Part shown: positions 18,801 to 26,905 of the stretch, in pieces
Numbering within the stretch: position 1 is the stretch's first letter
Layout of the letters: every line of letters starts with the position of its first letter
Position numbers and translations under genes: made by a program
Source: Parcubacteria group bacterium
GTDB taxonomy: Bacteria > Patescibacteriota > Minisyncoccia > Phycocordibacterales > Zambryskibacteraceae
Assembly: GCA_028286805.1 (NCBI GenBank)
Contig: JAQBQW010000028.1
Coordinates: forward strand, 1 to 33,791
DNA length: 33,791 nucleotides
Direction: 5' to 3'
Notes under the pieces: model-generated
The model's input: only the letters and a program-made list of their open reading frames with translations
Told to the model about the DNA's origin: nothing
The model's database searches: none

Positions 18801-21418
18801 GTAACCGGTGTCGATGTGGCTGCGCTGTTGATCAGCACGCGAGGCAACTCGGGAACATATTCTGTATTTTGAATTGGATCGGTTGTACCGGTATCCGTTG
18901 AAGTGGCAGACGTTCTGCCTTGAGCGTCGATGGCAACCACTTGATACGTATATGTAGTTGAAGAAGCAAGAAGTTTATCCGTATACCAATATCTGCTTGC
19001 GATAGTCGTCGTAGCTAATACGCTGTTCCTGTAAAGGTTGTAATGAAGCGCGGAACCGATTGGCGACGTCGATTGATCCCATAACAAGTCGATAAATGTC
19101 GGAGATACTCCGGTTGCCATAAAATTACCAGGGGCTGATGGTGCGTTGTTTACAGTAACTGAGATTGCACTTGATGTTGCAAAATTTCCCGCCGCATCTC
19201 TCGCTACCGCCTTTAATGTATGAATTCCGTCAGAAGTGGTGGAGGTGTTCAAACTTTGAGACGAACTCGCCATGTTCGCACCGCCATGAAATCCGATGCT
19301 TGTGTTATCCAAAAAGAATTCTATTCCAACAACTCCGATGTTATCAGAAGATGTCGCGCTGATGGTGAATGTGCTAATTCCATAGACCGTCGAACTTGCA
19401 GCGGGAGAAGTCAGCGTGATCGAAGGAGGTGTGACATCTGCCGAAAGAATAGTAAATGAAATTGTGTAATCAGAAAGATTCGCATTGGAGAAGGCGTCGC
19501 GACAGCGGACATAATACGTGTAGACAGCAGGAGTAAGGCCGGTCAGGCTTTGACTGTGCGCTGTACCGCCCGTTGTAGAAAATGTGGAAGCGATCGAAGC
19601 GTATGCGGTTCCCGCCACCGTTCCGTATTTACACGTTGCATTTTCGTCTGTCGTTACAGCCAACGTTACCGCGGTAGTCGTTGAAGTAAATGTTCCGGAA
19701 GGAGATCCTGCAGAAATTGCTGGGGCAACCGTATCGGAAGCGGGCGTAGTAGTTGCAACAGTACTCGACAATGACGACTCATTTCCTGCAGCATCAAATG
19801 CAGAGACCGCATACCCGTAAACGGTACTTGTAGCAAGACCTGAGTTCGCATAAAAAATACTTGTCGTGGTGGCGATAGAAACTGTCGGAGTACATGCGCC
19901 GCCGGTACAGCGGTAAATATTGTAGTACGACACTCCGACCGCATCAGTCGAACTTGCCCATGCAAGATTTATCAATGTCGGAGAGGCCGGCGTTGCAGTG
20001 AGGCCGGTTGGAGTTGTCGGCGCCACAATATCTAAAAATTCGTCGGCTCCGATATCCCATGTTCCCGATCGGGTTTCGCCATCAATGTCGGTTGTAAACG
20101 GAAAGACGGCATCTGCTGCGAGGCTAGCTCCCTGATCTTTTGCTGATATATCGGTACCGAGCAAATGGTAGTTTGGGGTAGATGTGCTGACAAACAATAC
20201 CGTTTTAAGCGTCTTTGGGTTTGTGCCGTTAGAGGTACTGTCAGAGGAAAGGTTGTTCGTTCGAACGACCGTCGCGCTTCCGAAAGAATTGTAGTCATAA
20301 TCTCCGGCCGGATGTCCTGTGGAAAGGTTGTTTTTGATCCAATATGCACCGGCACTGGTAGTAGCATATCCTTCAACATATAACCCCTTGCTTGAAGAGG
20401 GTCCGGCCACCAAGGTGTTGTTATAGATATACGCCTTGCCGGAAAAGCTTTCCATTTTTATATTTACAAAAAATCCGTAAATAACGTTGTTCACAATTTT
20501 TACAACGTACACAGGAGGGGCGCTGCTCGTGTTAAAAACAACTCCTGCATTGGAAGCATCCACAGCGGTACCGGTTTTTTTCAAAACTGAATTCGTAATC
20601 ACCACCGAGGCATCAGTCGTTGCGTTTACCGCCGTCCAAATAGCATCGCCCTGCTCTCCTCCTCCAATCTGATTCCTATTATTTTCAATTTGAATTCCAT
20701 CAATGGTAATAAAAATTCTGTCCGGCAAAAGAAGCGTTCCGAAATAGTTGTTTGAAGTGACGTGATATTTTGTATCATCCCACACTCCGTTTGGTCTCTG
20801 CGATACTCCGACTTCAGTAGATAATCCCGGAGAAAACAAACGAATGTTTCGCGTCGCATCCGTTACCCAAGGCGTGCTCAATTGTCGCGTACCGAAATCA
20901 ACAATATCAACATCTCCGCTTGTTCCATTTCCATACAATGCAATGTTCCATTGCTGATCCGCTGTCACCAAGTTGAGACCGGTGGTGAATGTATCAAAAT
21001 TTCTGAGTCCGGAAGTAATGCCGGTGTTCTCAATTCCAGACACAACGTTTTGGAGAGAAGTATATGCACGGTAAATGGCCCAGTTCTGCATCGAGCTTGT
21101 GGTGGTCGAAAGCGAAGCTCCGGATGCTGTCACAAGAGAATAAACTGTCGAGCTGGTGCGTCCTGAAATAAATGCGATCGTGTCTGTGGCTGAAGCGGAA
21201 GCAAAGACAAGAGCATCTCCCACTCCAATATTTGTTGGTAGCGGAGAAGCAAACGTGGCAACAGATCCGGAAACAGTGAGCGCATTTGATCCTCCTATTG
21301 TCAGTGCTGATGACTTACCGGATGCAACAGAACGATAGATTGCCGACGCTGCAAAAACGTGATGAGACGAAAGTACGAAAAAAAGTAAGAAAACAAATCC
21401 AAAAAAAACTTTCTTCAT
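15899..21418 (-). CDS. 1839-aa surface protein: beta-helix segments, FN3 and Ig-like repeats, C-terminal peptidoglycan-binding domain
   Basis: Signal peptide MKKVFFGFVFLLFFVLSSHHVFA; beta-helix-like N/I-rich segments (e.g. HDLIFDRMYIHGNDADSDRRGISMNSATTTVVDSYISNF); three ENATC(K/R)Y repeats; C-terminal DLQKLLATLNAGPAARALVKNGITHYFGPLTKTALAEFQVKYGITPPVGYYGPKTQTFI. Confidence 0.88.
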   Translation of the reverse strand: MKKVFFGFVFLLFFVLSSHHVFAASAIYRSVASGKSSALTIGGSNALTVSGSVATFASPLPTNIGVGDALVFASASATDTIAFISGRTSSTVYSLVTASGASLSTTTSSMQNWAIYRAYTSLQNVVSGIENTGITSGLRNFDTFTTGLNLVTADQQWNIALYGNGTSGDVDIVDFGTRQLSTPWVTDATRNIRLFSPGLSTEVGVSQRPNGVWDDTKYHVTSNNYFGTLLLPDRIFITIDGIQIENNRNQIGGGEQGDAIWTAVNATTDASVVITNSVLKKTGTAVDASNAGVVFNTSSAPPVYVVKIVNNVIYGFFVNIKMESFSGKAYIYNNTLVAGPSSSKGLYVEGYATTSAGAYWIKNNLSTGHPAGDYDYNSFGSATVVRTNNLSSDSTSNGTNPKTLKTVLFVSTSTPNYHLLGTDISAKDQGASLAADAVFPFTTDIDGETRSGTWDIGADEFLDIVAPTTPTGLTATPASPTLINLAWASSTDAVGVSYYNIYRCTGGACTPTVSIATTTSIFYANSGLATSTVYGYAVSAFDAAGNESSLSSTVATTTPASDTVAPAISAGSPSGTFTSTTTAVTLAVTTDENATCKYGTVAGTAYASIASTFSTTGGTAHSQSLTGLTPAVYTYYVRCRDAFSNANLSDYTISFTILSADVTPPSITLTSPAASSTVYGISTFTISATSSDNIGVVGIEFFLDNTSIGFHGGANMASSSQSLNTSTTSDGIHTLKAVARDAAGNFATSSAISVTVNNAPSAPGNFMATGVSPTFIDLLWDQSTSPIGSALHYNLYRNSVLATTTIASRYWYTDKLLASSTTYTYQVVAIDAQGRTSATSTDTGTTDPIQNTEYVPELPRVLINSAATSTPVTGVTWNATTTAALYYILPRASLGDEIILTAGQTYSGPFVLPKITTGSGWLTIRTSDMAGLETEGNRVSSTSASHMAKIITTDTGPAIQTVAQTHNIRMIGIEVASAVSTGFVADEFNYNGQLIDTGGSRDIFGNPSGILGDLPHDLIFDRMYIHGNDADSDRRGISMNSATTTVVDSYISNFKTCGFDAQAINGLNSFGPYKIVNNFLEASGENLNFGGGDPAILGAVPSDIEFRHNYLYKPASWRTDATYCALSRSDGQPWWNVKNLFELKTAQRMLIDGNILDGNWNANQDGTGVNIKGNNQQDSGGAGATTTIVANITFTNNIIRNVGAILKIPSDSGDGENLMIPAQKMLFANNLGYNVNTPPYIGDKGSALTLFDSQTDMTFKHNTFIATTSGFAIEPAGMPDSNTRINDNLIAGATYGVKAPGLTEGTQSVGVFTGSGTFLNNLIQSTNNASYPATNVALASISSVNFVNLAGQDFRLASNSPGHNTASDGTDIGVNMTTLNAKTAGVLTGDFAPPVVSGGSPAGVISTTTSATLTVVTDENATCKYGTVPGTAYASIASTFSSTGGTSHSQGLTGLSVGAHSYYVRCSDINSFVNPTDYTISFTIGSGGDVTPPTVSMTAPTNGATVSGSSVAVSATASDNTSVIGVQFKLDGTNLGTEDTSSAYGITWNTTSATDGSHSLVAVARDGAGNYATSTAVTVTVSNGAGDTTPPVISGVSPSGTLTAGVASVSVHVTTNENATCRYSTSAGTPYISMSGLFIFTGSTSHSFGANFLQASTTYTYYIRCVDQLGNANLSDEIVTFTLPPFTAGGNGALTLSISGKRRTSSSASSPSPVTPQNTSLSAQQILLIQNNRSLILQAQLLGIVVPQSLLDVLASVPVSTGRDLEIGAKGNDVYDLQKLLATLNAGPAARALVKNGITHYFGPLTKTALAEFQVKYGITPPVGYYGPKTQTFIQSNIR

Positions 21419-21661
21419 TTACAATAATAATAGCATTCGATTCATTCACGGCCTATACAAAATATGGCTAATCAAATGACTATTTTGAAGAATTGGGGGT
21501 TTTTTAATTTAGACAAAAAATGATTAAGAAAATTATTTTTAAATTTTAAGATGCTAAATTTCAAATTTAAAATTGTAGTTAAAGGACATGATCTCTAACA
21601 TTTCTTTATAAACCTTAATAATCCATTAAAGTGAAATCATCATTATCTATAAATGTTTATA

Positions 21662-21690
21662 ACAAAAAACCTCCCGAAGGAGGCTTTTTG
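21662..21690 (-). terminator. Rho-independent terminator downstream of the RRM gene (near-symmetric, could act in both directions)
   Basis: Minus strand CAAAAAGCCTCC-TTCG-GGAGGTTTTTTG: 5-bp GC stem, UUCG loop, U-tract. Confidence 0.85.
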
Positions 21691-21719
21691 TTCTTTTCCC
21701 TCTTGCGAGAGAATTGAGA

Positions 21720-22007
21720 TTACATAGGACGTCGGTTGTCCATACGAGGAGCACGAGGTTCCAATGGACGAGCGATGTTGACGGTAAGCTTTCGACCTTC
21801 GAAATCCATACCGTTCCACATGTTGATAGCTGCATCTGCTTCTGCTTCTGAAGCCATTTCGACGAATCCGAAGCCTTTTGATCGGCCTGTCATACGATCG
21901 ATAATGATCGAAGCTGAAGTAACGTTACCTGCCTTCGCGAATGCTGCGCGGAGACCGTCTTCTGTCGTAGTATATGGAATACCACCGACATAGAGCTTTG
22001 TTTGCAT
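21720..22007 (-). CDS. RNA-binding protein with single RRM domain
   Basis: KLYVGGIPYTTTEDGLRAAFAKAGNVTSASIIIDRMTGRSKGFGFVEMAS (RNP2/RNP1 motifs), basic C-terminal tail. Confidence 0.93.
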   Translation of the reverse strand: MQTKLYVGGIPYTTTEDGLRAAFAKAGNVTSASIIIDRMTGRSKGFGFVEMASEAEADAAINMWNGMDFEGRKLTVNIARPLEPRAPRMDNRRPM

Positions 22008-22127
22008 ATATCTTGTGTGCCGGCCTTTAAGTTAATATGTAAGCGCCGGGCCATTCTCTTCACAACGTCCTTCGGAACAAACCGGAGAAAACATCTAAAC
22101 GAGAAACTTACATAGCCGTATTATCCC

Positions 22128-22505
22128 TTAATCCTGGCTTTTTTGCAAGTCGAGGCAGACTGAGTTGATACAGTACCTTTTTCCAGTAGAAGTGGGACCG
22201 TCATCGAATACGTGGCCTAAATGAGCTCCACAATGAGCGCATTCGACTTCAGTTCGATTCATACCCATTGAAGTATCCTGTTTGAGGACCACATTTTTGT
22301 TATTAACTGGGTTATCAAACGAAGGCCATCCAGTGCCTGAATCAAACTTGGCATCAGAGGCAAACAGTTCGTGTCCGCATGATTTGCAGACATACATGCC
22401 CTTGTCTTTGGTATGTACGTATTCGCCGCTAAATGGGGCCTCAGTGCCCTTTTCTCTCATTACTCGATACTCTTCGTCTGTGAGTTCTTTTTTTGGTGTA
22501 TTCAT
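22128..22505 (-). CDS. msrB: Peptide-methionine (R)-S-oxide reductase
   Basis: [22 protein letters not shown], zinc CKSCG and [16 protein letters not shown], catalytic [11 protein letters not shown]. Confidence 0.95.
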   Translation of the reverse strand: MNTPKKELTDEEYRVMREKGTEAPFSGEYVHTKDKGMYVCKSCGHELFASDAKFDSGTGWPSFDNPVNNKNVVLKQDTSMGMNRTEVECAHCGAHLGHVFDDGPTSTGKRYCINSVCLDLQKSQD

Positions 22506-22580
22506 GACAGTAATTATAACTTTTATTGAAATAAAATGTAGGTGTGTGATTTTAAATTATTCCTGGAGGAATACTAAACA

Positions 22581-22778
22581 TTGATAACCATTAGTATGTT
22601 TTTGACGCATGTTAGCCGTATTTTAAAATTGGATGATTTTAAGTATTTTGATCGTTCTGCAAAAGAAGAAATTAATTTTAGGGATATTATCTATTCTGTT
22701 CTGAGTGGGCAATCCAAAACTGAAACTTTTTTGAAATCTACTATTTTAGTTATCCACAGCTCAGAAATTAGTTTCTGA
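22581..22778 (+). CDS. Possible small ORF, unknown function, low support
   Basis: 65 aa in an otherwise empty interval; TTG at 22581 with GGAGGA about 10 nt upstream. No recognisable motif; overlaps the Nudix 3' end. Confidence 0.2.
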   Translation: MITISMFLTHVSRILKLDDFKYFDRSAKEEINFRDIIYSVLSGQSKTETFLKSTILVIHSSEISF

Positions 22779-23225
22779 ATATTCGAAGTTTTTGATCTCA
22801 TTCCCCTCTTTGTTGAAATTCACCGTAACAAGAATTTGTTTGTTTTCCAAAACGATTGGAAGCCATTTTGCATCTGCTACCCACATTTCGGAATAGGGTA
22901 ATTCGTTTTTTGGAAACCATTTTGGATTCATCTCTTCCGTTTCTTCCGCATCTCCATTCCATTCTTTTAAAAGAAAAACATGACATTCGAATTTATGTTC
23001 GCCATCGAAATAAAAATTAACGACCGCTACTTGTTTCAAATCTTTTTCTTCTGCAATTAAATTTGATTCTTCTTTTAATTCTCTGACCGCTGCGGAAGAA
23101 ATATTTTCTGTCTCTTCAACTTTTCCTCCATATCCATTCCATTTGCCGGAACCGAATCCGCGTTTTTTCATGGCGAGTAATATCTGATCCTCTTTGACAC
23201 AGAATATAAGTGTGGTCTTTTTCAT
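22761..23225 (-). CDS. Nudix hydrolase (MutT/MTH1-like)
   Basis: From MKKTTLIFCVKEDQILLAMKKRGFGSGKWNGYGGKVEETENISSAAVRELKEESNL; Nudix box GX5EX7REUXEE present. Confidence 0.9.
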   Translation of the reverse strand: MKKTTLIFCVKEDQILLAMKKRGFGSGKWNGYGGKVEETENISSAAVRELKEESNLIAEEKDLKQVAVVNFYFDGEHKFECHVFLLKEWNGDAEETEEMNPKWFPKNELPYSEMWVADAKWLPIVLENKQILVTVNFNKEGNEIKNFEYSETNF

Positions 23226-23239
23226 GTTTATAATTATGC

Positions 23240-23258
23240 CACTATTTGAGAAATAGTG
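23240..23258. promoter_or_regulatory. Candidate operator: perfect dyad CACTATTT-GAG-AAATAGTG between divergent genes
   Basis: 8-bp perfect arms, 3-bp centre, inside the 51-bp Nudix/SemiSWEET intergenic space. Confidence 0.5.
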
Positions 23259-23276
23259 TAGTACTATTAATAGATC

Positions 23277-23546
23277 ATGAATCACCGAGATTCACATCAC
23301 CATATAATCGACAAGCTGGCAGTCGTGGTTGCCGTTTTGAGTGCGGTGGCATTGTACCCCCAGCTCTATTCCCTTTTGAAATACGGAGACGGAAAAGAAA
23401 CCCTGTCTGCGGTTTCGTTTGGATTAATTTTCGTGAACAACATTGTGTGGACCTGGTACGGGTATCACAGAAAAATGCTTCCCATTACTCTCTCTTCGAT
23501 TATTACGTGTATCGCTTCGGGTTGGATTCTTCTTTTGATAATCTAG
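23277..23546 (+). CDS. SemiSWEET/PQ-loop family small membrane protein
   Basis: 89 aa, three hydrophobic helices; VALYPQLYSLLK (PQ motif) and NNIVWTWYGY (N..W..YG). Confidence 0.8.
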   Translation: MNHRDSHHHIIDKLAVVVAVLSAVALYPQLYSLLKYGDGKETLSAVSFGLIFVNNIVWTWYGYHRKMLPITLSSIITCIASGWILLLII

Positions 23547-24247
23547 TTTGTTTCCGATAATTAAATAAAATAATCGCCATCCAGACGATTACTATTCCGT
23601 ATGCAATAAATGAACCGGTGCTTGTTAAAGAGCCCGTTCCCCCGCCTGCAACCACTAACGCTTTATCTCCGGAAATATATACCAGGATTCCCACCACGCT
23701 GTTCCAAAAAATTGAAGCTAAAACTGAATACGTAAAAAATGTTTTAAACGGCAACTGAATAATGCCTGCGGCAGTATCCGTTAGTGCGGCAAAGCTTGGA
23801 GACCAGTAACTGAGGACAATTGCTATTGGTCCCCTTTTCTGCAATCTCTCCCGGGCCCCCCTCGACGGCATTTGTCATCCCAAACTTAACCAGAAGGCGA
23901 TACCAGCCGTGCTTGCCCAGGAAATAATTCACCCCATGGCTAATAATTAAAGCCACCGTTGCTACGGTAATGACCAGCACTGCTTCATATGGGGTGTCCG
24001 AAGCAATCACTCCTATAAAGATAACGAACACGCCTGGGAAATAGTTCCCTATAAGAAGCATTCCCTCGAGGAGAGCACTGAAAAAGAGTACGGGCAGTCC
24101 GTATGTGTCGAATATCCCCTTGATCATGGGGGTAAGCTCCTCAATGGGAGGCAAATGAAATATCCTCCATCCTATGGATAGAGACAGGTACAGAGCGAGG
24201 CAGAGCAATGGAGCCGAGAACAACTTTAAATAGTGTTTAATTTTCAT
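23503..24247 (-). pseudogene. DedA/SNARE-associated (VTT-domain) membrane protein, split by a frameshift
   Basis: ORFs 23744..24247 and 23503..23871 form one DedA-like protein if one base is removed from the C6 run at 23856-23861 (...KFGMTNAVEGARERLQKRGPIAIVLSYWSPSFAALTDTAAGIIQ...). Confidence 0.7.
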
Positions 24248-24248
24248 A

Positions 24249-24788
24249 TTAAAACTTTAGAGGAATATCGATGAGTTTCTGATACGGTTCATCATTCTCT
24301 TTTTGATACACCCGAACGCTGTCTACCTGAAACGAAGGGATGGTATAAAATTCAAACTCCGCTTTCTTTTTCATTTCCTTCAATTCTTCGAGAGACATTC
24401 CTCCCCAGGTGGTTTCGCCGAGGGTGAGATGGGGATGGTATAGAGATCCTTCATAGAATTTCTTTTGTTCTTCTAAATCTAGATTCAAAAGAGTGACAAG
24501 CTTCATGTGAAGGTCTATGAGACCTTGGGAGAATTCCGGATTCAAGAACAGCACCCGATCTTCGAATCCATCCAAGCCGCTTAGTTTAATAGAGAATCTT
24601 GGATGGTTTCCTATTATGGTCATAACCTTGGCGAGCCAGGATTTGTCTTCGGTCAGACCATTTGGAGCTTTTAGGGTGATATGCGGCTCCGTGAAATACG
24701 GGACTTTGTTTGAAGGAAAGCTCTTTTGGAACCCTGCAATTCGTTCCTTGGTGGAGAGAGGAGGGACGATGCCGATGAAGAATTTCAT
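24249..24788 (-). CDS. 2H phosphoesterase / 2'-5' RNA ligase-like protein
   Basis: MKFFIGIVPPLSTKERI; two HxTx motifs, EPHITLKAP and HPHLTLGET. Confidence 0.85.
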   Translation of the reverse strand: MKFFIGIVPPLSTKERIAGFQKSFPSNKVPYFTEPHITLKAPNGLTEDKSWLAKVMTIIGNHPRFSIKLSGLDGFEDRVLFLNPEFSQGLIDLHMKLVTLLNLDLEEQKKFYEGSLYHPHLTLGETTWGGMSLEELKEMKKKAEFEFYTIPSFQVDSVRVYQKENDEPYQKLIDIPLKF

Positions 24789-24843
24789 TGCATAAACATA
24801 CTAGCACTATCTTTTAAGAAAAAAGAACGTCGAGACGTTCTTG

Positions 24844-25197
24844 CTATCTGCTACCCGGAGCCGGAAGGCCTTTCAATCGGGCGTATTCGAGATCGACCAT
24901 ATACACGTCTTTCAAACTTCCGTCCACACATTCGGCTGTACGCGGAGACAACTTGTATGTTAAAACCCGGACGCTGCAACGATGATTCCAGTCCGGATGC
25001 CAACACACCGTTATTTCTCCAGTGAAAGTCGCGTCTCCTTCCTTTGCTTTCGCCCGGAACTTTAGATCTCCACCCCATTCTTTTCCAAGCTCGACCGAGG
25101 ATTCATCGAGAGAAGTCTTTGGAAGGATGGCGTTGACACCGACGGCAAATGCCTTGCGGATGGTTTGGTAATGCCATTCGGATACAAGTTCTGACAT
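24844..25197 (-). CDS. Hypothetical protein
   Basis: From MSELVSEWHYQTIRKAFAVGVNAILPKTSLDESSVELGKEWGG...; ORF extends to 25248. No family recognised. Confidence 0.55.
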   Translation of the reverse strand: MSELVSEWHYQTIRKAFAVGVNAILPKTSLDESSVELGKEWGGDLKFRAKAKEGDATFTGEITVCWHPDWNHRCSVRVLTYKLSPRTAECVDGSLKDVYMVDLEYARLKGLPAPGSR

Positions 25198-25271
25198 GTT
25201 AACTCCGCTCGAGAGAGTTCGTGCTTCTATTCTTACGATACCATACACCCACTTAAGCCTTCAAATATTTG

Positions 25272-25358
25272 CGGAGGCGGAGAGATTTGAACTCTCGAGG
25301 CCCTTTCGAGCCTGCCACCTTTCCAAGGTGGTGGAATAAACCACTATCCGACGCCTCC
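25272..25358 (-). tRNA. tRNA-Ser(GGA), CCA not encoded
   Basis: Minus strand GGAGGCG...CCACC-TTGGAAA-GGTGG...GAGAG-TTCAAAT-CTCTC-CGCCTCC-G: acceptor, anticodon and T stems pair; long variable arm AGGCTC-GAAA-GGGCCT; anticodon GGA. Confidence 0.95.
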
Positions 25359-25391
25359 AGTGCTACAGAGAGTAGCAGATTTTAAGTGGAG

Positions 25392-26249
25392 CTACCACTT
25401 CCCACTCGCTCCCCCTCCTCCAGACATTCCTCCGCCAAATCCTCCGAATCCTCCACCTCCCCCAAACCCTCTTCCCCCTCCCATAAAGAAAGGCGGGAAC
25501 GGACCCTTTCCGTTTCCTCCGTGCCTCGACACAAGGAAATCAAAGAGGAGTCCGAGAGGAATTAATATAATGAGAGAAATGATTCCAATGGTTACTCCAA
25601 GGAAGATAAAGAGTGCAATGCCGACAACTCCTCCAATCACTCCTCCCAGCCACCATGATTTAGATCGTCCTAAATAACTTCCCAGTACAACAAGGAAGAA
25701 TATAAAAGGATACATTAACCGGCCAAGGAAAGAATAATCTCTTGTTTGGGGAGCTGTATATTCCGCGACAGGAAATTCTTTCGCAGCATCCTTTTCTAAC
25801 CGCTGCACTGCTCCAACCACTCCGGAATCATAATCTCCCGCTTGAAAAGCGGGAACAATCACTTCAGAGATAATATGCGCGCTTTCAATATCGGTAATGG
25901 CAGGTTCGAGTCCGTATCCAACTTCAATGCGCACTTCTTTTTCATTGGGAGCAATCAAAAGAAGCACTCCGTTGTCTTTCTTCTCTGTTCCGATTCCCCA
26001 TTCCTTGAATAGCTTCACCGCATACGTCTCGATGGTTTCTCCAGTAATGTCTGGAACGGTGGCAACGCTGATTTCGCTGGTTGTTTGTGCAGCAAAGGTG
26101 GTCAGTTCCGTGTTCAGAAACGTCACGGTCTCTGGTTTCAAGATACCGGCGAAATCATTCACGTATCCAGTTGGCTTGCCTGGAGAGGTATAGGCAAACA
26201 GCGCGAGAGGAAAAAGAAAGACGATAAGAGAAGCGCCAATCTTTTTCAT
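25392..26249 (-). CDS. TPM-domain (YgcG-like) membrane protein with Gly-rich C-terminus
   Basis: GYVNDFAGILKPETVTFLNTEL...WGIGTEKKDNGVLLLIAPNEKEVRIEVGYGLEPAITD, TM helices, GGGRGFGGGGGFGGFGGGMSGGGGASGKW tail. Confidence 0.9.
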   Translation of the reverse strand: MKKIGASLIVFLFPLALFAYTSPGKPTGYVNDFAGILKPETVTFLNTELTTFAAQTTSEISVATVPDITGETIETYAVKLFKEWGIGTEKKDNGVLLLIAPNEKEVRIEVGYGLEPAITDIESAHIISEVIVPAFQAGDYDSGVVGAVQRLEKDAAKEFPVAEYTAPQTRDYSFLGRLMYPFIFFLVVLGSYLGRSKSWWLGGVIGGVVGIALFIFLGVTIGIISLIILIPLGLLFDFLVSRHGGNGKGPFPPFFMGGGRGFGGGGGFGGFGGGMSGGGGASGKW

Positions 26250-26253
26250 AAGA

Positions 26254-26811
26254 TTATTCGAAGTTTACCGCAGGAGCTGTAGCTGCAGCTGCATCTGATT
26301 TGAAGTATGAACGGGTGTGGAATCCAAACATGCCTGCAATGAGATTGGCTGGGAAACGAGCGATGGTGGCATTGTAGTCTCCAATAATTTCATTGAATCT
26401 GTTTCGTTCAACGCTGATGCGATTCTCTGAACCCTCGAGAGAGGTGCTGAAATCACGAACAACAGCAGAGGAGGCTAAGGTTGGATAATTTTCTGTAATG
26501 ACGAGGAGTCTTCCGAGAGAAGATTCAAGGTTCGAAGCAGCGGCTGCTTTAGCGTCTGGAGTGGCTGCACCTGCATATTGGGTACGAGCTTGAGCGATTT
26601 CGCTGTAGATTTTATTTTCCTGGCTGTAGAATCCCTTAACGGTATTAACGAGGTTTGGGATCAAATCAAAGCGTCTCTGGTATACGGTTTCAACCTGTGC
26701 CCATTGAACATCTGCTGCTGTGGATTTGGTCACAACAGTGTTGTATGAAGAGTAAACCCAGATTCCCAAGAGAACGATGATACCGAGTGCAATAAGTAAT
26801 CCTTTTTTCAT
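26254..26811 (-). CDS. lemA: LemA family protein
   Basis: N-terminal TM; QVETVYQRRFDLIPNLVNTVKGFYSQE, LLVITENYPTLASS, ENRISVERNRFNEIIGDYNATIARFPANLIAGMFGF. Confidence 0.95.
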   Translation of the reverse strand: MKKGLLIALGIIVLLGIWVYSSYNTVVTKSTAADVQWAQVETVYQRRFDLIPNLVNTVKGFYSQENKIYSEIAQARTQYAGAATPDAKAAAASNLESSLGRLLVITENYPTLASSAVVRDFSTSLEGSENRISVERNRFNEIIGDYNATIARFPANLIAGMFGFHTRSYFKSDAAAATAPAVNFE

Positions 26812-26831
26812 ATGTGTATTTAGTTAATGAA

Positions 26832-26860
26832 ATAATAGTATCACAATTGACACGTTTCAA
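26832..26860 (-). promoter_or_regulatory. Sigma70-type promoter for lemA-ygcG
   Basis: Minus strand TTGAAA-N17-TATTAT, 20 nt before the lemA ATG. Confidence 0.65.
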
Positions 26861-26905
26861 TAAGAGGAGTAGTTTCAATCTTAGACCCTATTCTGGAGCT
26901 GCCGA

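Noticed and set aside
16370-19700. CRISPR-like direct repeats
   Set aside because: The repeats are coding domain duplications, widely spaced, without uniform spacers or cas genes.
16048-21471. Many ORFs of 60-132 aa within the 1839-aa gene, both strands
   Set aside because: Overlap a continuous coherent frame; the recurrent translation (MEAIEAYAV.ATVPYLHVAFSSV) is the antisense of the ENATCKYGT repeat.
22128-22505. Possible selenocysteine MsrB
   Set aside because: The catalytic position is encoded as Cys ([11 protein letters not shown]), with no in-frame TGA.
23246-23560. Plus ORF of 104 aa overlapping the SemiSWEET gene
   Set aside because: Different frame; the 89-aa frame has PQ-loop motifs and three helices.
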